Of a stretch of DNA of 29,297 nt, positions 8,551 to 15,319 are shown in pieces; position 1 is the stretch's first letter; every line of letters begins with the position of its first letter. The notes below the pieces were generated by a model, which was not told where the DNA came from, made no database searches, and saw only the letters and a list, made by a program, of their open reading frames with translations. Position numbers and translations under genes: made by a program. Source of the stretch: Andeanibacterium sp035497315 (GTDB taxonomy: Bacteria > Pseudomonadota > Alphaproteobacteria > Sphingomonadales > Sphingomonadaceae); assembly GCA_035497315.1 (NCBI GenBank), contig DATJDU010000016.1, forward strand, positions 1-29,297, given 5' to 3'.

Positions 8551-9270
8551 ATGGTTTTTTCGCTTTCGCTCCGCACCTTATCGGCAGCCGTGCTTGCCGT
8601 TGCCGCGATGATGGGTGCAAACCCCGCTTCGGCCCAGACCGAAGCCACCGCCGCCCAGATCAGTACCACCGTCCACAACCTCACCGATGGGCCCGCTACC
8701 AAGCTCGGTAAGGGTGACGAAGAATTCAGCCAGCTGTTCGACAGCTGGAAGTCGCTCGACAGCGGCCTCGGCATTGCGGCGCCGGCAGCCCGCGCCACGG
8801 TTTCCGTGCCGTCGCGTTCGCCGCTCGCCAAGCTCACCCTCACCAGCGGTTTCGGCATGCGCACCCACCCGGTGCTGGGCGGCCGCCGCAACCACAAGGG
8901 TATCGACCTGGCCGCTCCTTCGGGCACGCCGGTCTATGCACCGGCCGATGGCGTGGTCGCCCGTGCCGACTGGTTCTCCAGCTATGGCAATTACATCCAG
9001 ATCGAACATGGCGGCGAATTGCAGACCCGTTATGGCCACCTTTCCGGTTTCGCGGTCCATGCCGGGGAGCAGGTTCATAAGGGCGATCTGATCGGTTATG
9101 TCGGCACCACCGGCCGTTCCACCGGCCCGCACCTGCATTATGAAGTGCGTGTGGCCGGCGAGGCAGTCGATCCCAGCCCCTATCTCGTCGGCGATGTTTC
9201 GCTCGCCAATCTTGACGTGAAGGTGGCCGAAGGCGCGCAGGGCGGCCCGGACGACGAAGACCAGGATTAA
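8551..9270 (+). CDS. secreted M23 family (LytM-type) metallopeptidase
   Basis: This 239-residue protein has a signal peptide (MVFSLSLRTLSAAVLAVAAM, likely cut after ANPASA at residue 28) and a LytM/M23 domain from about residue 97. The zinc and catalytic residues are visible: His115 and Asp119 in NHKGIDLA, His163 in YGHLS, and His194/His196 in GPHLHYEV. All are intact, so it should be an active peptidoglycan endopeptidase in the periplasm, unlike the degenerate EnvC/NlpD-type activators. There is no LysM or coiled-coil region; residues 30-95 are low-complexity linker. The tail is acidic (GGPDDEDQD). The start at 8551 is chosen because it places the signal peptide at the N-terminus; the frame opens earlier at 8386 but those residues run through non-coding-looking DNA. 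A strong terminator follows 27 bp after the stop. Confidence 0.93.
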   Translation: MVFSLSLRTLSAAVLAVAAMMGANPASAQTEATAAQISTTVHNLTDGPATKLGKGDEEFSQLFDSWKSLDSGLGIAAPAARATVSVPSRSPLAKLTLTSGFGMRTHPVLGGRRNHKGIDLAAPSGTPVYAPADGVVARADWFSSYGNYIQIEHGGELQTRYGHLSGFAVHAGEQVHKGDLIGYVGTTGRSTGPHLHYEVRVAGEAVDPSPYLVGDVSLANLDVKVAEGAQGGPDDEDQD

Positions 9271-9297
9271 GGCAATCTCGCCGATGGGCGGATAAAG

Positions 9298-9327
9298 GGC
9301 GGCAGGGGAAACCCTGGCCGCCTTTTT
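9298..9327 (+). terminator. intrinsic terminator of the M23 peptidase gene
   Basis: GGCGGCAGGG (9298-9307), a GAAA tetraloop and CCCTGGCCGCC (9312-9322) form a 10-bp stem with one bulged G, followed directly by five T residues (9323-9327). It lies 27 bp after the M23 stop codon and is a textbook rho-independent terminator on the plus strand. The reverse side has only a short T-run, so it is a weaker terminator for galU. Confidence 0.92.
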
Positions 9328-9332
9328 GCTGC

Positions 9333-9432
9333 CTGTCGTTCTTGCGATTTGGCGCTCGGTTGCCTTGGGACGGAGCGGCAATCTGTCGTTCTTGCGATTT
9401 GGCGCTCGGTTGCCTTGGGACGGAGCGGCAAT
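9333..9432. repeat. perfect tandem duplication of a 50-bp unit
   Basis: Bases 9333-9382 (starting CTGTCGTTCTTGCG and ending GGAGCGGCAAT) are repeated without a mismatch at 9383-9432. There are exactly two copies and no spacer. The array lies between the M23 terminator and the end of galU, in non-coding DNA. A period of 50 is not a multiple of three, which agrees with it being non-coding. The perfect identity suggests a recent duplication, or less likely an assembly artefact. Confidence 0.97.
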
Positions 9433-9471
9433 GCCGCCCGTTTCGGTTCACCGATTTCAGCCCGGCCGTTT

Positions 9472-10344
9472 TCAGCCCAGAAGCCGCTTGGCGATGGCAC
9501 GCACTTCGTCGCGCATGTCCTCGCGCTCCAGTGCAAGGGCCAGGGTCGCCTCGATGAAGCCGGTCTTGCTGCCGCAGTCGAAGCGCCGGCCGGCGAAGGT
9601 CACGGCGTGGAAGGGCTGCTGGCCGATCATCTTGGCCATGGCATCGGTCAGCTGGATTTCCCCGCCCGCGCCCTTTTCCTGGCTTTCCAGAGTGCGCATC
9701 ACTTCGGGTTGCAGGATATAGCGGCCGGAAATGATCTTGTTGGAAGGCGCGTTTTCACGCTTCGGTTTTTCGACCAGCCCCTTCACTTCGGTCAGCGATC
9801 CCCTGGCCTCGCCCGGATCGATCACGCCGTAAGCGGAAACTTCCGCCATCGGCACTTCCAGCACGGAGATCAGGTTGCCGCCCACTTCGTGATAGGCTTC
9901 CACCATCTGCTTCATGCAGCCCGGCGTGCCGATCATCAGCTCGTCCGGCAGGAAGATCGCGAAGGGATCGTCCCCCACGATCGCGCGGGCGCACCAGATC
10001 GCGTGGCCCAGCCCCATGGGGACTTGCTGGCGCACGGTGATGATATCCCCCGGCGTGGCGCGGGTCGGCTCCAGGATCGCAAGATCCTTGCCGCGTTCCA
10101 GCATGGTCGCCTCAAGTTCGAAGGCGACGTCGAAATGCTCGACAATGGCCGATTTGCCGCGCCCGGTGACGAAGATCATCTGTTCGATGCCCGCTTCTCG
10201 CGCCTCGTCCACTGCATATTGGATCAGCGGCCGGTCGATCACCGGCAGCATTTCCTTGGGGATGGCCTTGGTCGCTGGAAGGAAGCGCGTGCCAAGCCCG
10301 GCGACGGGGAAGACGGCTTTCTTGATGGGTTTGCGGCTGGTCAT
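9472..10344 (-). CDS. galU: UTP-glucose-1-phosphate uridylyltransferase
   Basis: This 290-residue enzyme makes UDP-glucose from UTP and glucose-1-phosphate, feeding lipopolysaccharide and exopolysaccharide synthesis. The N-terminal nucleotide-binding signature VAGLGTRFLPATKAIPKEML is complete, followed by the family blocks FVTGRGKSAIVEHFD, LGHAIWCARAIVGDDPFAIFLPDE and GLVEKPK. Length matches bacterial GalU. ATG 10344 is the only sensible start: the next Met lies inside the signature. No Shine-Dalgarno sequence precedes it, and a promoter-like TTGACG sits so close (10376-10381) that the transcript could be nearly leaderless. It is divergent from murA, 102 bp apart. Downstream lie the 50-bp duplication and the opposing M23 terminator. 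Confidence 0.97.
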   Translation of the reverse strand: MTSRKPIKKAVFPVAGLGTRFLPATKAIPKEMLPVIDRPLIQYAVDEAREAGIEQMIFVTGRGKSAIVEHFDVAFELEATMLERGKDLAILEPTRATPGDIITVRQQVPMGLGHAIWCARAIVGDDPFAIFLPDELMIGTPGCMKQMVEAYHEVGGNLISVLEVPMAEVSAYGVIDPGEARGSLTEVKGLVEKPKRENAPSNKIISGRYILQPEVMRTLESQEKGAGGEIQLTDAMAKMIGQQPFHAVTFAGRRFDCGSKTGFIEATLALALEREDMRDEVRAIAKRLLG

Positions 10345-10353
10345 GCAGCGGGA

Positions 10354-10381
10354 TGTATGAACACCCGGAGCGGGGCGTCAA
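10354..10381 (-). promoter_or_regulatory. possible galU promoter with very short leader
   Basis: On the minus strand TTGACG (10381-10376) matches five of six bases of the sigma-70 -35 box. CATACA (10359-10354) follows after 16 bp as a weak -10 box. Transcription would start about three bases before the galU ATG at 10344, which would explain the absence of a ribosome-binding site. Inferred from sequence only. Confidence 0.4.
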
Positions 10382-10446
10382 CCAGCAGAAATTAACTAAC
10401 GGCGAGAGGCCGCTTGCCCCGTTCCGCATTCGGGTTAAACGGCAGC

Positions 10447-11730
10447 ATGGACAAGATCATAATCGAAGGTGGCCGCCGCCTTTCCGGCACCATTCCCGTC
10501 TCCGGTGCGAAGAACGCCGCGCTCACTCTGCTGCCCTGCGCGCTGCTCACGGAAGAGCCGGTGACCTTGCGCAATCTGCCGCGCCTGGCCGATATCGACG
10601 GCTTCCAGCATCTGATGACGCAATTCGGCGTTTCGACCTCCATTGCGGGTGCGCGGCCGGAGGATTTCGGCCGGGTGATGACCTTGCAGGCTACGCGCCT
10701 GACGTCCTCCACCGCGCCTTACGATCTGGTGCGCAAGATGCGCGCTTCGATTCTGGTGCTGGGTCCGCTGCTGGCCCGCGCGGGGGAGGCGACCGTTTCG
10801 CTGCCCGGCGGCTGCGCCATCGGCAATCGCCCGATCGACCTGCATCTGCGCGCGCTGGAAGCCCTTGGTGCCGAGATCGAGCTGGCCGCCGGCTATGTCC
10901 GCGCCCGCGCGCCCGATGGCGGCCTGCCGGGCGGGCGCTATTCCTTCCCGGTCGTGTCGGTCGGCGCGACGGAAAATGCGCTGATGGCGGCAGTGCTGGC
11001 CAATGGCAAAAGCACGCTCCACAACGCCGCGCGCGAGCCGGAGATTGTGGATCTGTGCAATCTGCTGGTGGCGATGGGTGCCGAGATCGAAGGCATCGGC
11101 TCGTCGGAACTGACGATTCACGGCGTGCAGCGTCTGCATGGCGCAACCTACAAGGTGATGGCCGACCGGATCGAGGCCGGCTCCTATGCCTGCGCCGCGG
11201 CGATCACCGGCGGCGAAGTGACCTTGCAGGGCGCCAGGTTCGAGGAAATGGAAGCCACTGTGCAGGCCCTGCGCGATGCGGGCGTGACCGTGAATGCCGT
11301 GAAGGACGGCATTCACGTGGCGGCCGATGGCCCGATCAAGGCCGTCACCCTTTCCACCGCACCTTACCCCGGTTTCGCCACCGACATGCAGGCCCAGCTG
11401 ATGGCGCTGCTCTGCCGCGCGGAAGGCACCAGCGTGCTGACCGAGACGATCTTCGAAAACCGCTACATGCACGTGCCCGAACTCAATCGCATGGGCGCGC
11501 ATATCGAAACCTCGGGCCGCACCGCTATCGTCCATGGAGTGGCGCAGCTCACCGGCGCCGAAGTGATGGCGACCGACCTGCGCGCCTCGATGAGCCTGGT
11601 GATCGCCGGGCTCGCCGCCCAGGGGACGACTCAGGTCCATCGGCTTTATCACCTCGATCGCGGATATGAACGGCTGGAAGAAAAGCTGGCCCTGCTCGGC
11701 GCGCAGATCGAACGCGTCGGCGACGGTTAG
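10447..11730 (+). CDS. murA: UDP-N-acetylglucosamine 1-carboxyvinyltransferase
   Basis: This 427-residue enzyme transfers enolpyruvate from PEP to UDP-GlcNAc, the first committed step of peptidoglycan synthesis in the cytoplasm. Visible hallmarks are the VSGAKNAAL block with Lys22 near the N-terminus, the catalytic-loop cysteine Cys123 in LPGGCAIGNRPIDLH (so the fosfomycin target Cys is present, not Asp), and the C-terminal FENRYMHVPELNRMGAHI and DLRASMSLVIAGLAA blocks. Length is normal (about 420). The ATG at 10447 is chosen; a TTG in the same frame at 10414 would add eleven residues unlike the family. No strong ribosome-binding site is present. It is divergent from galU. Confidence 0.97.
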   Translation: MDKIIIEGGRRLSGTIPVSGAKNAALTLLPCALLTEEPVTLRNLPRLADIDGFQHLMTQFGVSTSIAGARPEDFGRVMTLQATRLTSSTAPYDLVRKMRASILVLGPLLARAGEATVSLPGGCAIGNRPIDLHLRALEALGAEIELAAGYVRARAPDGGLPGGRYSFPVVSVGATENALMAAVLANGKSTLHNAAREPEIVDLCNLLVAMGAEIEGIGSSELTIHGVQRLHGATYKVMADRIEAGSYACAAAITGGEVTLQGARFEEMEATVQALRDAGVTVNAVKDGIHVAADGPIKAVTLSTAPYPGFATDMQAQLMALLCRAEGTSVLTETIFENRYMHVPELNRMGAHIETSGRTAIVHGVAQLTGAEVMATDLRASMSLVIAGLAAQGTTQVHRLYHLDRGYERLEEKLALLGAQIERVGDG

Positions 11731-11740
11731 GTACATTTCA

Positions 11741-11766
11741 GGACCCTTTGAGCACACCTGTGCGTT
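11741..11766 (+). promoter_or_regulatory. candidate general-stress (sigma-EcfG-type) promoter
   Basis: GGACC at 11741-11745 and CGTT at 11763-11766 are separated by exactly 17 bp, one mismatch from the alphaproteobacterial EcfG consensus GGAAC-N16/17-CGTT. It lies 32 bp before the start codon of the small membrane protein gene, leaving room for a short leader with its ribosome-binding site. The same stretch also forms nested inverted repeats (GGACC/GGTCC outside, GCAC/GTGC inside). Inference from consensus matching only. Confidence 0.45.
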
Positions 11767-11798
11767 GGTCCAGGAGAACCTGCAAGGGAGTGACGCAT

Positions 11799-12044
11799 AT
11801 GGGCATTGTAAGGCTTGGAATCTTCGCGGCACTGGGCGCTTTCATCTATAACGCCTTCCGCAAGGGCAGGCAGGAAACACCGCCTGCCGCCTTCGCCGAC
11901 GGGCAGCAGGCACCGGGAAATCACACGCAAGTGCGCGATGCCGGCCCCGAAGCCATGCGAGATCGCACTCGCAGACCGTGGACCAAGGAAGATGAGGCAA
12001 GCGACGAAAGCTTCCCGGCAAGCGATCCACCGGGGAATTATTGA
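11799..12044 (+). CDS. small membrane-anchored protein with DESFPASDPP tail
   Basis: This 81-residue protein has a hydrophobic N-terminal segment (GIVRLGIFAALGAFIYNAF, residues 2-20) followed by basic RKGR, a polar linker and an acidic tail EDEASDESFPASDPPGNY. The ESFPASDPP-type ending recurs in small uncharacterised alphaproteobacterial proteins; its function is unknown. The ATG at 11799 has a very good ribosome-binding site (AAGGGAG) about 8 nt upstream; the frame is open to 11748 but has no such site there. A possible stress promoter precedes it. Its last 7 bp overlap, tail to tail, the end of the RHH gene on the other strand. A role in envelope or stress adaptation is only a guess. Confidence 0.85.
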   Translation: MGIVRLGIFAALGAFIYNAFRKGRQETPPAAFADGQQAPGNHTQVRDAGPEAMRDRTRRPWTKEDEASDESFPASDPPGNY

Positions 12045-12274
12045 GCGCTAAGGCGACCCGCCAGCCACAATCTGATCGCGCCCGCCAGCCCGGGCGGGGA
12101 CTCTGCCGCGATCCGCTCGACATCGATCCGGGCGACCAGCGCGTTCACCGGCATCCCTTCACGGGCCGCGGCATCGCGCAGCATCTCCCAGAAGAGCGGT
12201 TCGAGGCTGATCGAAGTCTTGTGTCCGGCGATCTCGACCGAACGCTTGACCGGCGGGTGATAGAGTTCGGCCAT
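12038..12274 (-). CDS. ribbon-helix-helix domain protein (RHH_4 type)
   Basis: This 78-residue protein fits the RHH_4 family: a strand segment (KRSVEIAGHKTSISLEP) followed by two helices (LFWEMLRDAAAREGMPVNALVARID and a C-terminal helix). Such proteins may bind DNA as dimers, but for this family targets are generally unknown. The ATG at 12274 lies 4 bp after the fumC stop, so it is probably translated from the fumC transcript; the frame is open to 12328 but that lies inside fumC. Its TAA overlaps the convergent small gene by 7 bp. There is no adjacent toxin gene on the same strand, so a toxin-antitoxin role is not supported. Confidence 0.88.
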   Translation of the reverse strand: MAELYHPPVKRSVEIAGHKTSISLEPLFWEMLRDAAAREGMPVNALVARIDVERIAAESPPGLAGAIRLWLAGRLSAQ

Positions 12275-12278
12275 TGGC

Positions 12279-13676
12279 TCAGGCGCGGTCCGGGCCGAGC
12301 ATCTTTTCCGGGCGCACGATCCGGTCATAATCCTGGGGCGAGACCGCCCCGCTGGCGAGCGCGGCCTCGCGCAGGGTCAGGCCTTGCGCATGGGCGTGTT
12401 TGGCGATGGCGGCCGCCTTGTCATAGCCGATGGTGGGAGCCAGCGCCGTCACCAGCATTAGCGAGCGCTCAACGCCGGCGGCGATATTGTCCTCGCGCGG
12501 CTCAAGCCCATCCAGCAAATGTTCGGTAAAGCTCTCTGCCGCATCTGCCAGAAGGCGGACTGATTGCAGGAAATTCTGTGCGATTACAGGTCGATAGACG
12601 TTAAGTTCGAACTGGCCCTGGCTGCCGGCGAAGGTGAGTGCAGCATTATTGCCAAACACCTGCGCGCAGACCTGCGTCATTGCCTCGCATTGGGTGGGGT
12701 TCACCTTGCCCGGCATGATCGAGGAGCCCGGCTCATTGGCGGGCAGTGCCAGTTCGCCCAGGCCGGAGCGCGGGCCGGACCCGAGCAGGCGGATATCGCT
12801 GGCGATCTTGTATAGCCCGGCAGCCAGCGCATTGAGCGCGCCATGAGCGAAGACCAGTGCATCCTCGCTCGCCAGCGCTTCGAATTTGTTGGGCGCACTG
12901 GTGAAGGGCTGTCCGGTGATAGCGGCGATCTCGGCTGCCATGGCCTCACCGAAACCTGCGGGCGCATTCAGCCCCGTGCCCACAGCAGTGCCGCCTTGTG
13001 CCAATGCCTGGATACCGGGCAGAGTCAGTTCGATCCGCTCGATCCCGGCCGCGACCTGCCTTGCATAACCTGAAAATTCCTGGCCGAGCGTCAGCGGCGT
13101 CGCGTCCTGAGTGTGGGTGCGGCCGATCTTTATGATACCGTCCCAGGCCTCCGCCATTGCGGAAAGCGAGACATGCATCAGTCGCAGCGAGGGTAGCAGG
13201 CGGCTCGTCACTTCCAGAACGGCTGCGATGTGAACCGCGCTGGGGAAGGTGTCGTTGGAGGATTGACCCAGATTGACGTGATCGTTCGGGTGAACCGGAC
13301 TCTTTGCGCCCAATTGCCCGCCAAGAGCGAGGTTCGCGCGATTTGCGATCACCTCATTGGCATTCATATTGCTCTGCGTACCCGATCCGGTCTGCCATAC
13401 GACCAGTGGGAAATGATCGTCCAGCGCGCCCGACGCCACTTCGGCGGCAGCACTGGCAATGGCGTCTGCAAGGTGCGGATCAAGCAGGCCGAGTCGGGCA
13501 TTCACCCGGGCCGCGGCTTGCTTGATCACACCCAATGCGTGAATGACGGGGAGCGGAATGCGTTCGCCGCCGATACGGAAATTTTCGAGGCTGCGCTGGG
13601 TCTGCGCTCCCCATAGCCGGTCGGCTGGGACAGCGATTTCACCGAAAGTGTCAGTCTCTATCCGCGTATCGGCCAT
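12279..13676 (-). CDS. fumC: class II fumarate hydratase
   Basis: This 465-residue protein is an iron-independent class II fumarase, interconverting fumarate and malate in the TCA cycle. It carries the aspartase/fumarase superfamily signature GSSIMPGKVNP at about residues 316-326, and other family blocks: TDTFGEIAVPADRLWGAQTQ at the N-terminus, WQTGSGTQSNMNANEV, NDHVNLGQSSNDTFPSA and GRTHTQDATPLTLGQEF. Length is as expected (about 460). I chose ATG 13676 (MADTRIETD), which has GGGGAT just upstream; an ATG four codons earlier (13688) lacks such a site. It follows phbB by 30 bp and precedes the RHH gene by 4 bp, so the three probably share a transcript. Confidence 0.97.
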   Translation of the reverse strand: MADTRIETDTFGEIAVPADRLWGAQTQRSLENFRIGGERIPLPVIHALGVIKQAAARVNARLGLLDPHLADAIASAAAEVASGALDDHFPLVVWQTGSGTQSNMNANEVIANRANLALGGQLGAKSPVHPNDHVNLGQSSNDTFPSAVHIAAVLEVTSRLLPSLRLMHVSLSAMAEAWDGIIKIGRTHTQDATPLTLGQEFSGYARQVAAGIERIELTLPGIQALAQGGTAVGTGLNAPAGFGEAMAAEIAAITGQPFTSAPNKFEALASEDALVFAHGALNALAAGLYKIASDIRLLGSGPRSGLGELALPANEPGSSIMPGKVNPTQCEAMTQVCAQVFGNNAALTFAGSQGQFELNVYRPVIAQNFLQSVRLLADAAESFTEHLLDGLEPREDNIAAGVERSLMLVTALAPTIGYDKAAAIAKHAHAQGLTLREAALASGAVSPQDYDRIVRPEKMLGPDRA

Positions 13677-13706
13677 CCCGATCCCCATCAGAAGCGCTGG
13701 CGCGCC

Positions 13707-14429
13707 TCAATACATATGCTGGCCGCCATTGAGCGACATGGTCGAGCCGGTAACGAAGCCCGCTTCTTCCGCAGTGAGGAAAGCCACGCCGCGTGCGATT
13801 TCCGCCGCATGGCCCAGACGGCCTACGGGAATCTTGGCGACGATCTTTTCCAGCACGGCTTCCGGTACCGCAGCGACCATGTCGGTATCGATATAGCCGG
13901 GGGCGATCGCGTTTACGGTTACGCCGGAGCGGGCACCTTCCTGAGCCAGTGCCTTGGTGAAGCCGTGGATGCCGCTTTTGGCGGCAGCGTAATTCACCTG
14001 GCCATATTGCCCGGCCTGGCCATTGATCGAACCGATGTTGACGATCCGGCCCCAGCCGCGCTCCCGCATGCCCGGGAAGCAGGCCTTGGCCATGTTGAAG
14101 CAGCCGCCGAGGTTGATCCGCATTACCTCGTTCCAGTCTTCGAAGCTCATCTTGTGGAGCGTCGCGTCGCGGGTAATGCCTGCATTGTTGACCACGATCT
14201 CTATCGGGCCGATTTCAGCTTCCACCTTGGCGCAACCTGCCAGTGTAGCCTCATGATCGCCCACGTCCCACTTATATGCCGGGATGCCTGTTTCTTCGGT
14301 GAAGGCGCGGGCCTTCTCCTCATTGCCGGCATAATTAGCCACCACGGTGCGGCCTTGTTCCTTGAGGGCGAGGCTGATTGCCTTGCCAATGCCGCGGGTG
14401 CCGCCGGTGACGATTGCGACGCGTGCCAT
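13707..14429 (-). CDS. phbB: acetoacetyl-CoA reductase (short-chain dehydrogenase)
   Basis: This 240-residue short-chain dehydrogenase matches PhbB/PhaB, which reduces acetoacetyl-CoA to (R)-3-hydroxybutyryl-CoA with NADPH for polyhydroxybutyrate synthesis. Visible are the cofactor loop TGGTRGIG (8-15), NNAG (81-84), the catalytic Ser134, Tyr147 and Lys151, and the family-typical NIGSINGQAGQYGQVNYAAA and the C-terminal VTGSTMSLNGGQHMY. The ATG at 14429 has a perfect AAAGGAG site 6 nt upstream; the frame opens earlier but without a site. No thiolase (phaA) or synthase (phaC) gene is adjacent here; fumC follows instead. A related role as 3-oxoacyl-ACP reductase is less likely given the ending. 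Confidence 0.92.
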   Translation of the reverse strand: MARVAIVTGGTRGIGKAISLALKEQGRTVVANYAGNEEKARAFTEETGIPAYKWDVGDHEATLAGCAKVEAEIGPIEIVVNNAGITRDATLHKMSFEDWNEVMRINLGGCFNMAKACFPGMRERGWGRIVNIGSINGQAGQYGQVNYAAAKSGIHGFTKALAQEGARSGVTVNAIAPGYIDTDMVAAVPEAVLEKIVAKIPVGRLGHAAEIARGVAFLTAEEAGFVTGSTMSLNGGQHMY

Positions 14430-14500
14430 GCATGCTCCTTTCAGATAGTGTTTTGGCTTTCTCCTCACCGCCATCGTTAGGGGGAGTCGGGAAAGCAGGC

Positions 14501-14529
14501 AAAGAAAAACCCCGCATTGCTGCGGGGTT
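14501..14529 (-). terminator. intrinsic terminator of the leftward beta-barrel-like gene
   Basis: AACCCCGCA (14508-14516) and TGCGGGGTT (14521-14529) form a perfect 9-bp stem with a TTGC loop. On the minus strand the stem is followed by TTTTTCTTT (14509-14501), a strong intrinsic terminator placed 28 bp after the stop of the gene at 14558. It should keep that transcript from running into phbB. Confidence 0.93.
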
Positions 14530-14557
14530 CTTTCAAGTTCGCGACAGTCGTGATGAA

Positions 14558-15319
14558 TCAGAAGCGGAACTGGGTTCCGACATAGACGGCCTGACTATCC
14601 TGCTTGCCATTGGTAAGCGGCTCCAGCCGGTCACGATCCTGCGAATAGCGCACACCAGCCGTGACGTTGAGATTGCGAGTGAGCGAATAGCTGCCGCCGA
14701 CATCCACCGTCTGATCGCCGAGCGCATCGCGCGTACGTGGTCCGCGGCCGGTCTTGTCGTCCTGATCCAAGGCAATACGGGCGGCGAAGCGGCTAGGCTT
14801 CTCCTGCGCACCGGCGGAAGGCTGGAAGGCTGCGAGATCTGGGATCGCAGCGTCATTCAAATCCTTTGCCAGCGCGGGTGGGCGGGCGAAGCCCTGATAG
14901 CCAAGCGCACGGCCGAGATTGTAACGCGACGGTGCGAGGCGAGCCACGGCCATGCTGTCTTGCGGGTCACCGACGGAAGCCAGCGCCTGACGGACCGAGA
15001 TGGCGCGGGCGGCATTATCGTCAATCCGGACGGCTACAGTTATCGAACGACCAGAGCGTTCGGCCGCGCCAGCGGGCGTGAAGCGCATCAGCTTGCTGCC
15101 GGAACCGGAACCGCGTGCGACCAACTCAGCGAGGCGGGGGTCGACCGAAGCAGGAGTAAAGGAAGTAAGGCTGGCACTGGAAAGCAAGCCGATGGTTTCA
15201 CCATTAAGCGCGCCAAGAGCGAAGCCAGCGCTGGGGGCGCCTACGAGCAGTGTGGCAGCGGCAAGCAGCAGCGTCGCGGAAAGTCCGCCTCGCTTCGCCG
15301 TTTTACCTTCCCTTGCCAT
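14558..15319 (-). CDS. uncharacterised secreted protein with beta-barrel-like C-terminus
   Basis: This 253-residue protein is not one I recognise. It has a basic N-terminus and a hydrophobic stretch (ATLLLAAATLLVGAPSAGFA, residues about 15-34) that look like a signal peptide. The middle is Ala/Ser/Arg-rich and of low complexity. The last third alternates polar and hydrophobic residues as in outer-membrane strands: SRFAARIALDQDD, VDVGGSYSLTRNLNVTAGV, then QAVYVGTQFRF ending in Phe, the usual outer-membrane barrel terminal signal. Only three or four strands are evident, so it would be a small or multimeric barrel, or a mainly periplasmic protein. GGGGAA lies just before the ATG and a strong terminator follows. 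It is a single-gene unit between phbB and a divergent 417-bp spacer. Confidence 0.75.
   Translation of the reverse strand: MAREGKTAKRGGLSATLLLAAATLLVGAPSAGFALGALNGETIGLLSSASLTSFTPASVDPRLAELVARGSGSGSKLMRFTPAGAAERSGRSITVAVRIDDNAARAISVRQALASVGDPQDSMAVARLAPSRYNLGRALGYQGFARPPALAKDLNDAAIPDLAAFQPSAGAQEKPSRFAARIALDQDDKTGRGPRTRDALGDQTVDVGGSYSLTRNLNVTAGVRYSQDRDRLEPLTNGKQDSQAVYVGTQFRF

Noticed and set aside
9333..9432. Direct repeats as a possible CRISPR array
   Set aside because: Only two copies, no spacers between them, and no cas genes in the window.
12038..12274. RHH protein as antitoxin of a toxin-antitoxin pair
   Set aside because: Neighbours on the same strand are fumC and nothing else; no toxin-like gene is adjacent, and the sequence fits the RHH_4 family instead.
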